This document shows positions 25,249-33,284 of a stretch of 64,000 nt of DNA, in pieces; position 1 is the stretch's first letter; the number at the start of each line of letters is the position of its first letter. Below the pieces are notes generated by a model. It searched no databases, was not told the origin of the DNA, and saw nothing but the letters and a program-made list of their open reading frames with translations. The translations under genes and the position numbers were made by a program. Source of the stretch: Bradyrhizobium sp. Ec3.3 (lineage in GTDB: Bacteria > Pseudomonadota > Alphaproteobacteria > Rhizobiales > Xanthobacteraceae); the NCBI RefSeq assembly GCF_000472925.1, contig NZ_AXAS01000008.1, forward strand, positions 1 through 64,000. The letters are read 5' to 3'.

Positions 25249-25628
25249 CGCGAATTCCCTCGCGCAATTATTCTTCGAATATCGATGAGCAAGGGTTCGA
25301 GATCGGCAGGCAGCGGATCGCCGGTTGCGTGCAGATGGCGCACCATCTGATTGAGATTGTTGCCGAGGCGCGAGAGGTGACTAAGAACCTGTCGTCGCGC
25401 GTCTGCATCATGATCTCTCGGAATAACGATGCGACCATCCGACAGCAGAACAGCGCGCCCAAAGTGTACCGGGCGCATTCCAAGCGCTTGCGCCCGCTTT
25501 TCAATGCTGGCCAGTTCTCCCGCCGTAAAATACAGCTTGAGTTGTTTATTGCGCGGATCGGGGACACGGGGTCTGACCATTTTTACTTTCCTTGCAGAGC
25601 GCATGCGTCCTGGGTTTTTAGGGGCCAT
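25245..25628 (-). CDS. mobC: MobC-like mobilisation protein
   Basis: 127 residues when started at the ATG at 25628 (MAPKNPGRMRSARK); a GTG two codons earlier is possible. Basic N-terminus, then a ribbon-helix-helix-like unit NKQLKLYFTAGELASIEKRAQALGMRPVHFGRAVLL and the MobC signature HLSRLGNNLNQMVRHLHATG with ADLEPLLIDIRRII. MobC proteins help the relaxase open DNA at the origin of transfer. The relaxase gene is translationally coupled but cut short. Inverted repeats overlap the start codon. Confidence 0.8.
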   Translation of the reverse strand: MAPKNPGRMRSARKVKMVRPRVPDPRNKQLKLYFTAGELASIEKRAQALGMRPVHFGRAVLLSDGRIVIPRDHDADARRQVLSHLSRLGNNLNQMVRHLHATGDPLPADLEPLLIDIRRIIARGNSR

Positions 25629-25668
25629 ACACACCGGCCCCTAAACGAGGTTTCGCGGCCCGCGAAAC
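25618..25668. promoter_or_regulatory. Candidate origin of transfer or mobC operator
   Basis: Two perfect inverted repeats stand at the head of mobC: TTAGGGGCC (25618-25626) and GGCCCCTAA (25636-25644) with a 9-base loop, and GTTTCGCG (25650-25657) and CGCGAAAC (25661-25668) with a 3-base loop. Transfer origins of mobilisable elements commonly lie here and carry such repeats. No nick site can be named from the sequence alone. Confidence 0.5.
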
Positions 25669-25929
25669 ACAACTCGCTACCTTTTCCGCCAATTTATTCT
25701 TTTGACCTTTTCACCTCCATCGGAAGCATTTGTAATTCTCAAACATTCCTAAATCCGTTGGTCGAGAAATCTCGATCATTGACTTGATGTGTTGGGATTA
25801 CCCGGTCGCGACATTCACTAGCGCAGACTATCAGCTCGAATCCTCGCAACGGATCGCTTTGGAGTGCGTGACGCCAAACGGCGCGCGATTAGCCAGCCGG
25901 TAATGACGTCACCGGCTGGCTGGAACTGT
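25669..25929. other. Intergenic stretch upstream of mobC
   Basis: AT-richer than its surroundings (TTTATTCTTTTGACCTTTTCACC) and non-coding. It likely holds the mobC promoter and perhaps more of a transfer origin. Nothing else assigned. Confidence 0.4.
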
Positions 25930-26274
25930 TCAGAATTCTTCGGTCATCATGCCAACATCGACCAGAACTTCTTCGAGCTCACTTTTGACCGCAAGAATGT
26001 CGGCACGTTCAATGAGGGCAAGTTCGACGATGCAGAGTGGGAAACTCCGCATATCAATATGAGTGACAGCGCCGCTGTGCATCAACCTGAGCGCAGTCCA
26101 AAGGGTGCCGTAGATTGTTCGGGCGTATCGGCCACTGCCATCGTGACAGATGAACGCACGAACGCGCCCTGCTGACGGGTCAAAGCAAATGAGCTCGTCA
26201 TGATGACCGAGCCACCATTTCGTTGTTGGGGGGAATCCGCGCTGGAAGGTAAATACATTGAGCTTGGCGAGCAT
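25930..26274 (-). CDS. Hypothetical protein of the mobile element
   Basis: 114 residues. ATG preceded by AAGGAG seven bases upstream, a strong start signal. The sequence (MLAKLNVFTFQRGFPPTTKW, WLGHHDELICFDPSAGRVRAF, IVELALIERADILAVKSELEEVL) has the hydrophobic periodicity of a small folded alpha/beta protein. No family recognised. It lies between the mobC and DUF2958 genes on the same strand. Confidence 0.5.
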   Translation of the reverse strand: MLAKLNVFTFQRGFPPTTKWWLGHHDELICFDPSAGRVRAFICHDGSGRYARTIYGTLWTALRLMHSGAVTHIDMRSFPLCIVELALIERADILAVKSELEEVLVDVGMMTEEF

Positions 26275-26369
26275 GGGGTTTCTCCTTGTTCTGATTGGAG
26301 GCCGCGACGATGGGCCTCGATGCGGTCGAAGACGGCCGGCGCGGGCGCGCGTCCACTGCCTTCGCAGGG

Positions 26370-26425
26370 ACCCGGAACGACAGAAAATTTGATCCGCCTG
26401 CGGGCAATTTTCTGTCGTTCGGGGT
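26370..26425. repeat. Long inverted repeat
   Basis: GAACGACAGAAAATT (26375-26389) and AATTTTCTGTCGTTC (26406-26420) are perfect complements around a 16-base loop; five more pairs with one mismatch extend the stem outward to 20 bp. No T-run follows on either side. Could be a recombination or protein-binding site, or the leftover of a small element. Confidence 0.7.
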
Positions 26426-26576
26426 GGAAGGCGGTTGACGCATAGGCGCCGCGACCGGACGTATCACCGCATTATCGAGGTCCACGGTTGTGGCCTAGAC
26501 GTGCAAGGTGAAGCCCCATGCCCGCCAAGCTCAATGGCCTAACTTGTCAATGTTGAACGCCCTTTGGCAGCGGCAA

Positions 26577-26606
26577 GAAGGAGGTGCCCGTATGAGCACC
26601 TCCTTC
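26577..26606 (-). terminator. Hairpin after the DUF2958 gene
   Basis: Perfect 11-bp stem GAAGGAGGTGC / GCACCTCCTTC with an 8-base loop, lying just past the stop at 26611 on the minus strand. The following bases (TTGCCGC) are only weakly U-rich, so termination is probable but not certain. Confidence 0.6.
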
Positions 26607-26610
26607 ATTC

Positions 26611-26982
26611 CTAGGTCCGCCGGACAGCTCCGCGAATATGCTGTGCGCACTCGGCCGCCTTGATATAAATTGAGATCGGACCTTCGGCCTTGAAGTGGAG
26701 ATCGCGCTCGATCCCGAGACCCAACGGACCGCGGAATTCAGCCAGCTCGGTCAGGCTGACTGTGCCGAACTCGGGAAAGCCCATGCCGAGATCGCACAGG
26801 CCCCAGGCCACGGTCTCATCCGACGGGTCAATCTCGGTGAGCAGCCAGGTGGCCGCACCACACGGATTGAAGAGCTTGACGACCGGCTCGAAGTCGATCT
26901 CGTTGGGCGTTCCCTTAACGGCCGCCTGACGGCGGCCGTTGTCGAGAAGCTTCGCGCGTTGAGCGGAAGTTAGGAGCTTCAT
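26611..26982 (-). CDS. DUF2958 domain protein
   Basis: 123 residues from the ATG at 26982. Begins MKLLTSAQRAKLLDNGRRQA and contains the family core FEPVVKLFNPCGAATWLLTE, GLCDLGMGFPEFGTVSLTEL and LGLGIERDLHF. DUF2958 proteins accompany conjugative elements and plasmids in alphaproteobacteria; their function is not established. The start overlaps the stop of the gene upstream (TAATG), so both are translated as a unit. Confidence 0.8.
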   Translation of the reverse strand: MKLLTSAQRAKLLDNGRRQAAVKGTPNEIDFEPVVKLFNPCGAATWLLTEIDPSDETVAWGLCDLGMGFPEFGTVSLTELAEFRGPLGLGIERDLHFKAEGPISIYIKAAECAQHIRGAVRRT

Positions 26983-27191
26983 TACGCCTCTCCTTCCGGC
27001 TTGCCCGCGGCTTTGTCGTCCTTCGGCTCCAGTAGAACGATACGCCCACCGAGCGGCAGGGCGTCGAGGTCGATCGTCAGACCCTGGCCCTTCTCGTGCG
27101 GGAACGCAGCGCCGATCCGGCGGAAGAAGTCTTGTTTGCCCTCGCGTTGCTTGACGCTGTAGGCGATCAGTGTTGGTTGCTTGTTGCTCAC
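26982..27191 (-). CDS. Small element-associated protein coupled to DUF2958
   Basis: 69 residues from a GTG at 27191 (read as MSNKQPTLIAYSVKQREGKQ). It continues DFFRRIGAAFPHEKGQGLTI and DLDALPLGGRIVLLEPKDD, which matches small proteins regularly found beside DUF2958 on rhizobial elements. The beta-strand pattern WxRIGxAFxHxxGxGxxIxLDALPLxGRIVL suggests a small beta barrel like DUF736. An upstream extension of the open frame is not credible because its composition changes. Function unknown. Confidence 0.65.
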   Translation of the reverse strand: MSNKQPTLIAYSVKQREGKQDFFRRIGAAFPHEKGQGLTIDLDALPLGGRIVLLEPKDDKAAGKPEGEA

Positions 27192-27471
27192 GATGTATTC
27201 TTTTCGGCTTTGAGACCGCCGGGATGGCAATCTCGATGCCGTTCGAGAACCGATGCGATTGAGCGAAGCGGTCAAAAGCGCGCAGCGCCTTGCCGTAATG
27301 GGAGGCAGGCCGTAGGCAGGCACCGTTCGGTTTTGACGGCTGCGCGCGCGTCGGTAGAACGGGCATCATGAGAGATTGACCTTGGCGGCTTTCACGGCCG
27401 GAAGGATGAAGGAGGGAATGGGCAACGCCAGCACGTGCCAATGCGTTGAGCAGGCGGCCGGACATCTTCGG
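27192..27471. other. Stretch with a doubtful coding remnant
   Basis: On the minus strand ASHYGKALRAFDRFAQSHRFS and NGIEIAIPAVSKPKRI look like a piece of a real helical protein, but no start, end or family can be fixed. Otherwise nothing. Confidence 0.3.
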
Positions 27472-27606
27472 CTATCGGCGTGGGGTGGACCCGTGCCACA
27501 TGCGCCGGGCGATTTCATGCTCTTCGGCGCCGGACACGTCGAGGTACACCGCCGTACTGCGGAGCGACGCGTGGCCAAGCCAGCGCTGAAGGAGGGTCAA
27601 GGGCAC
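27472..27606 (-). pseudogene. Tyrosine recombinase, C-terminal fragment
   Basis: Reading toward the TAG at 27474-27472: KVPLTLLQRWLGHASLRSTA, then VYLDVSGAEEHEIARRMW. This is the end of a XerD-type integrase with the LGH motif and the catalytic Tyr in TAVYLD. The rest is replaced by an insertion-sequence fragment. It is a second, dead recombinase in addition to the one at 28698-30068. Confidence 0.75.
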
Positions 27607-27607
27607 T

Positions 27608-28205
27608 TTTGCCCGGATCCGGACGATCGTGAACGAGGCGCTGGCGGTCGCGCTCTATTCGCCGATTGGGCGGCCGTCGATCCCACCGGAGAAGCTGCTG
27701 TGGGCAATGCTGTTGGAGGCGTTTTATTCGATCCGCTCCGAGCGGCTTCTGATGGAGCGGTTGGAATATGACCTGTTGTTTCGCTGGTTCGTGGGAATCG
27801 GCGTCGACGACACGGCCTGGAACCATTCGGTGTTCTCGAAGAACCGCGACCGGCTGCTGGAAGGCGACATCGCAGCCAAGTTCCTGGCGGCGGTGTTGGC
27901 GCAGCCCAAGGTGAAGAAGCTTCTGTCGAGCGATCACTTCTCGGTCGATGGCACACTGATCGAGGCCTGGGCCTCGAAGAAGAGCGTCAAGCCCAAGGAT
28001 GGCTCGGGCGAGCCGCCGGCGCAAGGCGGCGGGCGCAATGCCGAGGCGGACTTCCACGGCGAGAAACGCTCGAACGACACCCATGCTTCGACTACCGACC
28101 CCGATGCAAGGCTCTACCGCAAGGGTAAAGGCAAGGAGACGAAGCTGTGCTTCATCGGGCATGGGCTGATGAAGAACCGCCACGGGCTGCTGGTCGATGC
28201 CTGCT
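27608..28205 (+). pseudogene. IS5-type transposase (DUF772 plus DDE), truncated at both ends
   Basis: The frame reads RIRTIVNEALAV before the first GTG at 27629, then GRPSIPPEKLLWAMLLEAFYS, SERLLMERLEYDLLFRWFVG, NRDRLLEGDIAAKFLAAVL, and the first catalytic region HFSVDGTLIEAWAS. It breaks off after KNRHGLLVDACL at about 28205. About 40 N-terminal residues and the C-terminal third of the family length are missing, so it is inactive. Confidence 0.75.
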
Positions 28206-28315
28206 TGAAAGTTGCCGACCTCAGCAACCGCAGTCACGGTAACGATGAAGGCGACGCCGCGCATGACCTGCACGGCCTCAACAAATGGCGTCATCGACCA
28301 TCGCAGCGCCAGCTC
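28206..28315 (-). pseudogene. IS110-family transposase fragment
   Basis: On the minus strand ELALRWSMTPFVEAVQVMRG is followed by VAFIVTVTAVAEVGNF, the conserved C-terminal (Transposase_20) section of IS110-type enzymes. Only about 36 residues remain; it abuts the IS5-type fragment. Confidence 0.6.
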
Positions 28316-28697
28316 TTCTGCGCCTCCAGGATTTTAACCTGTTCCATGGTTCTCTTACGCGCGGATGGGTCGCTAGCTAATGAACGGTGGCTCACTGGCC
28401 TCGCCAATTAGTCTAGTTTCCCATCGGAAACAGGCCCCCCAGTGGACCTCCGCGACCAATGCCAAGCGCTCACGCCACTGTACTCAGCACAAACAGCGGT
28501 TCGTCGTGTCGGCGATTGCGTATGATTCCCTCCCTGGGCTCCAACGCTTCTCGACACTTTGTCCGCCTGATGGTCACTTCAGACTAGCGGATAACCGCGA
28601 TTGCTTTCGCAAAGGTTTGGCGGCGATTCCAACGCTGTCCACATGAGCTTGCCACGGATTGAATTTGGCAACATTAGCCAGCCTGATGATAGTTGAC
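28316..28697. other. Stretch between insertion debris and the integrase
   Basis: No frame with a family signature. It covers the 3' side of the integrase gene; no terminator hairpin found. Likely more remnants. Confidence 0.4.
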
Positions 28698-30068
28698 TCA
28701 AGCCTGCGCGACTCCCTTTATCGGCATTACCTTCTTGGGATTGAGCCAGTGGTCGATCCGATCAGCCCAATGCTGCATCAGCTTCGTGCGCGAGCCGACC
28801 AGCGCGAGAGGTCCGTGCTTCTTGTAGAGACCTTCCACAGTCGAATTATCGAGATGCGCGAGCTGCAGCTCGACGACATCGCCATCCCATGCCTTGGCGT
28901 CCCTGATCTCTTCGTGGTGAGACAGGGTCGAGAAGGTGGTCCGGAATCCGTGGGCACAATGATCAGTCTTGGTGTCAATGCCAAGCAGCCGCAGGCGCTT
29001 GTTGAGCGTGTTGTTCGATAGCGGCGCGTCCTTCGAGCAGGAAAACGCGTACCGGCGATGGCCGGTCAGCTTCTGAACGCTGCGCAGGATCGCGAGTGCC
29101 TGCCGTGACAAAGGTACGACATGGTCCCAGCCGGTCTTCATCTTGGCGGCTGGAATAGTCCAGCGTTCGGCATCCCAATCGACCTCGCTCCACTCCATTT
29201 CATTGACCATGCCGGGGCGGGGAATGGTTAGCGCATCGAAGCGCAAGGCAAGGCCAACAACGTCGCCAAACCTCGCTCTCGTCCACGGTGCACTGATGAG
29301 CTTGAAGATGCGCGTCACATCACGTGGTTCGGTGACGCCGGGGCGCGGCGTCGAAATGTTGGCAATCATCTGTCCCTTCAGGTTGCGAAATGGATTGTGG
29401 CCGTCGCCTTCCACATCGGCATAGTCGCAGATTTGCTCACCGATGCTGCGCACGCGGTCGCGCGTTTCCAACTTTCCCTCGACTTCGTATGAACGCATGA
29501 AAGCGAGCACGTCTGGACGCTTGATGTCTTGCCTACACAACTTGCCGAAGCGAGCCTTGACGTAGCCGACGCGCAGCTCGAGCACCTCGATCGTCTTGGG
29601 GTCGCGCACCGCGACAATTCTGCCGCGTTTGACTTTCTCCACCTTCTTCTTCGCGAGCCACTCGTCGGCCCATTGCCCGAAGGACCGGGCGGCCGACTGC
29701 CTATGCTTGTCGAGCTGCTTTTCGGTGCTTGGGTCTTTGCCTTCCTTGAGCAGGTCTTTGGCTTTGTCACGTTCGCGACGCGCGTCGGCGAGTGAGAACG
29801 TGCCGCCCTTGCCGTTGCCGTAAGGGCCGATGGAGTACGTTTTCTGCCGACCATGGAAGCGGTAGCCCATTCGCCAGAGCTTGGAGGCAGCGTTGCCGGG
29901 ATTGTTCTCGTCCGGCGTGACGAAGAGATAGAGACCACCACCGGTCGCGTCGGAAATCTTGGCGGGACTCCACGCGCCTTTGTCGAATTTGGGTCGGGCG
30001 GCTCGACAGTCGACGTCGGTCTTGATCTGTTTCGGGGTGGCGCTCGTGCCATCGTTCTTGCCGGCCAT
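28698..30068 (-). CDS. Site-specific tyrosine recombinase (integrase) for tRNA-Leu
   Basis: 456 residues. N-terminal DUF4102-type region (SDATGGGLYLFVTPDENN ... RMGYRFHGRQKTYSIGPYG), SAM-like core-binding part (SFGQWADEWLAKKKVEKVKR), and a complete catalytic domain: Arg in TIPRPGMVNEMEW (about 284), Lys near 311 (AAKMKTG), HGFR (His373, Arg376), LAH (His405) and the nucleophilic Tyr415 in VEGLYKK. It catalyses insertion and excision of the element. The gene is read away from the tRNA-Leu 3' end, 212 bp distant, which is the classic position for an integrase using that tRNA as its target. It appears intact. Confidence 0.9.
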   Translation of the reverse strand: MAGKNDGTSATPKQIKTDVDCRAARPKFDKGAWSPAKISDATGGGLYLFVTPDENNPGNAASKLWRMGYRFHGRQKTYSIGPYGNGKGGTFSLADARRERDKAKDLLKEGKDPSTEKQLDKHRQSAARSFGQWADEWLAKKKVEKVKRGRIVAVRDPKTIEVLELRVGYVKARFGKLCRQDIKRPDVLAFMRSYEVEGKLETRDRVRSIGEQICDYADVEGDGHNPFRNLKGQMIANISTPRPGVTEPRDVTRIFKLISAPWTRARFGDVVGLALRFDALTIPRPGMVNEMEWSEVDWDAERWTIPAAKMKTGWDHVVPLSRQALAILRSVQKLTGHRRYAFSCSKDAPLSNNTLNKRLRLLGIDTKTDHCAHGFRTTFSTLSHHEEIRDAKAWDGDVVELQLAHLDNSTVEGLYKKHGPLALVGSRTKLMQHWADRIDHWLNPKKVMPIKGVAQA

Positions 30069-30112
30069 CTGCTCATTCCCTTCGTTCGGAAATAGCGAAA
30101 GTCACCGTGAAC

Positions 30113-30178
30113 GTTTGTTCTCCCGATACCAACAAAAATACCAACAAATCGGGCGGCTGGGATCGGATGAGAACAAAC
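30113..30178. promoter_or_regulatory. Repeat cluster between integrase and tRNA, candidate recombinase arm sites
   Basis: Inverted repeat GTTTGTTCTC (30113-30122) and GAGAACAAAC (30169-30178); between them two direct copies of ATACCAACAAA at 30126-30136 and 30138-30148. Integrases and excisionases bind such repeats beside the attachment core. The integrase promoter must also lie here. Confidence 0.5.
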
Positions 30179-30280
30179 GGTGACGAACACCGATGTACGC
30201 GGAAATGCCTGTTTTTCAAGGGTTTCCGAGCACTGCGCGGACGGTTGCGGACGCTTTAGAACTGGCTTGAACAGCCTAGT

Positions 30281-30365
30281 TGGTGCCCCTGGCCGGAATC
30301 GAACCAGCACTCCTTGCGGAACTCGATTTTGAGTCGAGCGCGTCTACCAGTTCCGCCACAGGGGC
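30281..30365 (-). tRNA. tRNA-Leu (anticodon CAA)
   Basis: 85 bases on the minus strand, from GCCCCTG at the 5' end to CAGGGGC-A-CCA at the 3' end, with the CCA encoded. Anticodon stem CTCGA/TCGAG with loop CTCAAAA gives anticodon CAA; the T arm contains GGTTCGATTCC; the variable arm is long as in all leucine tRNAs. Its 3' end faces the integrase, and serves as the probable attachment site of the element. Confidence 0.95.
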
Positions 30366-30519
30366 CCTCGGTCGGCCCGTGGCTGGGCGTCGCGAAGCCG
30401 GCGGACTATAGCCATGGAAAAGACGGGGTCAACCCGCGCCAAAGTGATCCCGCGTGTTCTCGACAGGGGCTTCGACGGAGGCTAGAGGCTAGGTCGATTC
30501 CAGACGCCCAGAGGCTGCC

Positions 30520-31059
30520 GTGACGACGAAAAGTGCTGCAATACCAGCGTTCAGCTCGGCTGCCGCAAGTCCCGCGCTGACGGCTTCGGCGGCCGTCACC
30601 CTGATTGCGGCCGCTACCATCGCGGGCGCCTGGTTCTTCCAGCTCGTGCTGGAGATCCTGCCCTGCCCGCTGTGCCTGGAGCAGCGCTACGCCTACTATC
30701 TGGCGATCCCGCTCGGCGCGCTCACGGCGCTTGCCGCAAGAGGCGGCGCGCCGCGGCCGCTGCTCCTGGCCGGGCTCGCCGTGCTTGCGTTGGCGACACT
30801 GGCCAATGCCGGCCTCGGCACCTACCACGCCGGCGTGGAATGGGGATTTTGGCAGGGCCCGACCGATTGCTCCGGTCCCGTTGTCAACCTCGGCTCGGCC
30901 TCCGATCTGCTGTCGCGGCTCGACACGGTGAAGGTGATCCGCTGCGATGAGGTGCAGTGGCGTTTCCTCGGCCTCTCGCTGGCCGGCTACAACGTGCTCA
31001 TCTCGCTTGCGATGGCGGCGATCGCGGCGTGGGGATTTGTCAAAACCGCGAAAAGCTAA
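30520..31059 (+). CDS. dsbB: DsbB-family disulfide oxidoreductase
   Basis: 179 residues from a GTG with GAGG just upstream. Four membrane segments: about 24-42 (AAVTLIAAATIAGAWFFQLV), 58-74, 79-97 and 154-175. The first periplasmic loop carries the redox motif ILPCPLCLEQR, and the second loop has the partner cysteines in PTDCSGP and VIRCDEVQW. DsbB reoxidises DsbA using quinone. A DsbA-like protein is encoded nearby at 34965. Confidence 0.85.
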   Translation: MTTKSAAIPAFSSAAASPALTASAAVTLIAAATIAGAWFFQLVLEILPCPLCLEQRYAYYLAIPLGALTALAARGGAPRPLLLAGLAVLALATLANAGLGTYHAGVEWGFWQGPTDCSGPVVNLGSASDLLSRLDTVKVIRCDEVQWRFLGLSLAGYNVLISLAMAAIAAWGFVKTAKS

Positions 31060-31103
31060 TCCCTCATGGTTCGAGACGTGCGCCTCAGGATGAGGATTGG
31101 CAG

Positions 31104-32189
31104 CTAATCATCCACGTCGTCCTGCGTGCGTCCGAACAGATGCACGATGCCCGGGGTTGCGATGGTCACGAACACGAAGCGTGACAGATGATGCGCGCCG
31201 ACGAAGATCGGGTCGATGTGCAGAGTCAGCGCCAGCGCCAGCATCGCGTCCATCGCACCCGGCGCGAACGCGACGATGACGTCGGAAAATTTCACGTGGG
31301 TCGTCAGCGCCACGATCGCGACGAAGATACCGGAGACCGCGATCGCGATCGCGAACGAGCCGAGCGCCGCGTTGATGTGACCGGCAAGGGTCTTGATCTT
31401 CATCCGCGCAAAACGGCTGCCGATCAGCGCGCCGATGCCGACCAGCGCCACGCCGCGTACCCAGTTCGGCAGGCCGCCTTCGACCCAACCCGCCCCGTGC
31501 AGCACGCTGGAGGCGATCATCGCACCGAACATCCAGCTCGCGGGAAATTTCGCGAGCCGCAACAAAAGCGATAGCGCGAGCGACGCGACGACGAGGATCA
31601 GGAGCTCGAACGGCGAGGCGATCGTGGTCGTGAGCGACGGCGCTGCCGCAGGCGCGACACCGCCGATCGCCAGCACCATCGGCAGTGCCGCGGTGAGGAT
31701 GATCACGCGCATGGTCTGCACCACCGCGATCCCCGGCAGATCGGCGCCGCGTTCGACCGCCAGGATCGTGATCTGCGACAGCGCGCCTGGGCTTCCGGCG
31801 AGAAAAGCCGAGGTGCGGTCCCAGCCATGGATGCGTTGCAGGTAGTAGCTCGAGCCGAACGTCGAGCAGAAGGTCGCCAGCGCGAGCAGCCCGATCGTCA
31901 GCGGATAGGCGCTGACCTGCTGAATCAGATGACGTGAAACGACGGACCCCAGGGAGATGCCGAGCAGCACCAGCACGGTCTGCGTCAGGATCGGCGGTAC
32001 CGCGAGCGGGCGGCCGGCGATCGCGGCGATCCCGACCGCGATCATGGCGCCGGATATCAATCCCCCCGGCAGGTTCGCGAACTGGAAGACCAGTCCGCCG
32101 ACCGCGCCGATGACGAGCGTCTCGACCGCGCTTCTGATCTTGGCGCGGGACGGCGGCTCAATGGGCAGGGAGGCGGTGATCTGTTCCAC
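31104..32189 (-). CDS. AbrB-family membrane transporter
   Basis: 361 residues with about ten hydrophobic segments in two homologous halves, each with the typical GxxFQFxNLPGGLISGAMIA-type or FPASWMFGAMIASSVLH-type repeat near its start. This matches the AbrB family (also annotated as AmoA-like putative ammonia monooxygenase), membrane proteins with a duplicated five-helix unit. The substrate is not known. It converges with dsbB (45-bp gap). Confidence 0.8.
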   Translation of the reverse strand: MEQITASLPIEPPSRAKIRSAVETLVIGAVGGLVFQFANLPGGLISGAMIAVGIAAIAGRPLAVPPILTQTVLVLLGISLGSVVSRHLIQQVSAYPLTIGLLALATFCSTFGSSYYLQRIHGWDRTSAFLAGSPGALSQITILAVERGADLPGIAVVQTMRVIILTAALPMVLAIGGVAPAAAPSLTTTIASPFELLILVVASLALSLLLRLAKFPASWMFGAMIASSVLHGAGWVEGGLPNWVRGVALVGIGALIGSRFARMKIKTLAGHINAALGSFAIAIAVSGIFVAIVALTTHVKFSDVIVAFAPGAMDAMLALALTLHIDPIFVGAHHLSRFVFVTIATPGIVHLFGRTQDDVDD

Positions 32190-32277
32190 ACCGCCTTATG
32201 GCAAATCGGAAAGACGCGCACAATTGCGGCCATGTCATGCCGCAATGCGCGCGCTTCCAGGGGCGAATGTGACGGAA

Positions 32278-32547
32278 TTACTTCGCGGCGGGGGCGGCGG
32301 TGCCGGCCTTCGCTTCCTTCATGCACTCGGAGCGGAATTTCTTGCGCTCCTTGCCGTGCAGGCCCTTCGCATCCGCCTGCTTGGAACATTCGAGCGATTC
32401 GGCCGAGTGCTGCTTCGGTGCCTTCTTGTCGGTCGTGGTGGCTGCAGTATCGCTCTTTGCGGCGGGCGCCGCGGTCTGCGCGAAGGCGGTGCCGGTGGCG
32501 AACAGGGAGGCGAGGGCGACGACGGCGAGGCGCGAGGCGAGGGTCAT
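32278..32547 (-). CDS. PsiF-repeat secreted protein
   Basis: 89 residues from the ATG at 32547, which opens a signal peptide (MTLASRLAVVALASLFATGT, cleavage after AFA). After an Ala/Lys/Thr-rich linker comes a PsiF unit: SLECSKQADAKGLHGKERKKFRSECMK, with its two cysteines. PsiF repeats were named from a phosphate-starvation-induced gene of E. coli; the function is unknown. Divergent from the next gene. Confidence 0.8.
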   Translation of the reverse strand: MTLASRLAVVALASLFATGTAFAQTAAPAAKSDTAATTTDKKAPKQHSAESLECSKQADAKGLHGKERKKFRSECMKEAKAGTAAPAAK

Positions 32548-32744
32548 GTGTTGCACTCTTGGTTGCAAATTGAGAAGGCGGAGAACGTCGGCCCGCATTG
32601 CTGAACGCCACATGAATGGAGGGCGCACGGCGATCACTTAATTTTGGCCGCGAAAAGCATCGCTTCCTTGTCCAGTGCCGCCGACACGCTAGGATAGTGA
32701 TCCCAATTTGCTTCCCCCGGGGCAGATCTAAGGAGGAGACGAGG

Positions 32745-33239
32745 ATGACCAATCAGGCAAAATTGTTCTGCGCAATTGCGGCATCGAGCGTTGCGGCGTT
32801 GCTCGCGACCGCGCCGGCCCAGGCGCTGACCACGCAGGAATGCAGCGCCAAGTATCAGGCGGCCAAGAAGGACGGCACGCTTGGTAGCATGAAGTGGAAT
32901 GATTTCCGGAAAGCCCAGTGCGGTGCGGATGCAAGCCCCGCCGCAGCTCCCGCTGCCGCCGCACCGGCGGCCCCGGCAGTAACTCCCGAGCCTAAGCAGG
33001 CGAAGAAGGAAGCTGCTCCGCCCGCAACTGCGGCGCCGGCTGCCACTGGCCCCGCGATCTTCCCGAACGCGGTCGATCCGAAATACAGCAAGGAGACCGC
33101 CGGCAAGGCCCGCATGCATACGTGCGTCGACCAGTACAACGCCAACAAGGCGACCAACGGCAATGGCGGCCTGAAGTGGATCCAGAAAGGCGGTGGCTAT
33201 TACAGCGAATGCACCAAGCGCCTGAAGGGCGCAGCCTAA
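32745..33239 (+). CDS. Secreted hypothetical protein with Ala/Pro linker
   Basis: 164 residues from the ATG at 32745, fixed by AAGGAGGAG upstream and by the signal peptide (LFCAIAASSVAALLATAPAQA). The mature part has a first small domain with two cysteines (LTTQECSAKYQAAKKDGTLG, WNDFRKAQC), a low-complexity Ala/Pro/Lys linker, and a second domain with two cysteines (ARMHTCVDQYNANKATNGNG, YYSECTKRL). Both domains share the pattern C-x-x-x-[YW] ... W-x-x-F/G ... C, so they may be related, perhaps PsiF-like. Role unknown. Confidence 0.7.
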   Translation: MTNQAKLFCAIAASSVAALLATAPAQALTTQECSAKYQAAKKDGTLGSMKWNDFRKAQCGADASPAAAPAAAAPAAPAVTPEPKQAKKEAAPPATAAPAATGPAIFPNAVDPKYSKETAGKARMHTCVDQYNANKATNGNGGLKWIQKGGGYYSECTKRLKGAA

Positions 33240-33253
33240 GCTTTGAAGTAAGA

Positions 33254-33284
33254 TGAGCGGCCGGGGCTATCCTCCGGCCGCTCA
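33254..33284. terminator. Bidirectional terminator
   Basis: Perfect 11-bp stem TGAGCGGCCGG / CCGGCCGCTCA (33254-33264, 33274-33284) with a 9-base loop between two convergent genes; the right arm includes the stop codon of the TetR gene. Confidence 0.75.

Larger units (their letters stand above)
26275..26610. other. Intergenic stretch with two strong hairpins
   Basis: Holds the ribosome-binding site for the gene at 25930-26274, the long inverted repeat at 26370-26425 and the hairpin at 26577-26606, described separately. No gene supported. Confidence 0.5.

Noticed and set aside
27515..28294. Open frame of 259 codons (-)
   Set aside because: Antisense to the IS5-type transposase; only its first 30 codons are real, as part of the IS110 fragment.
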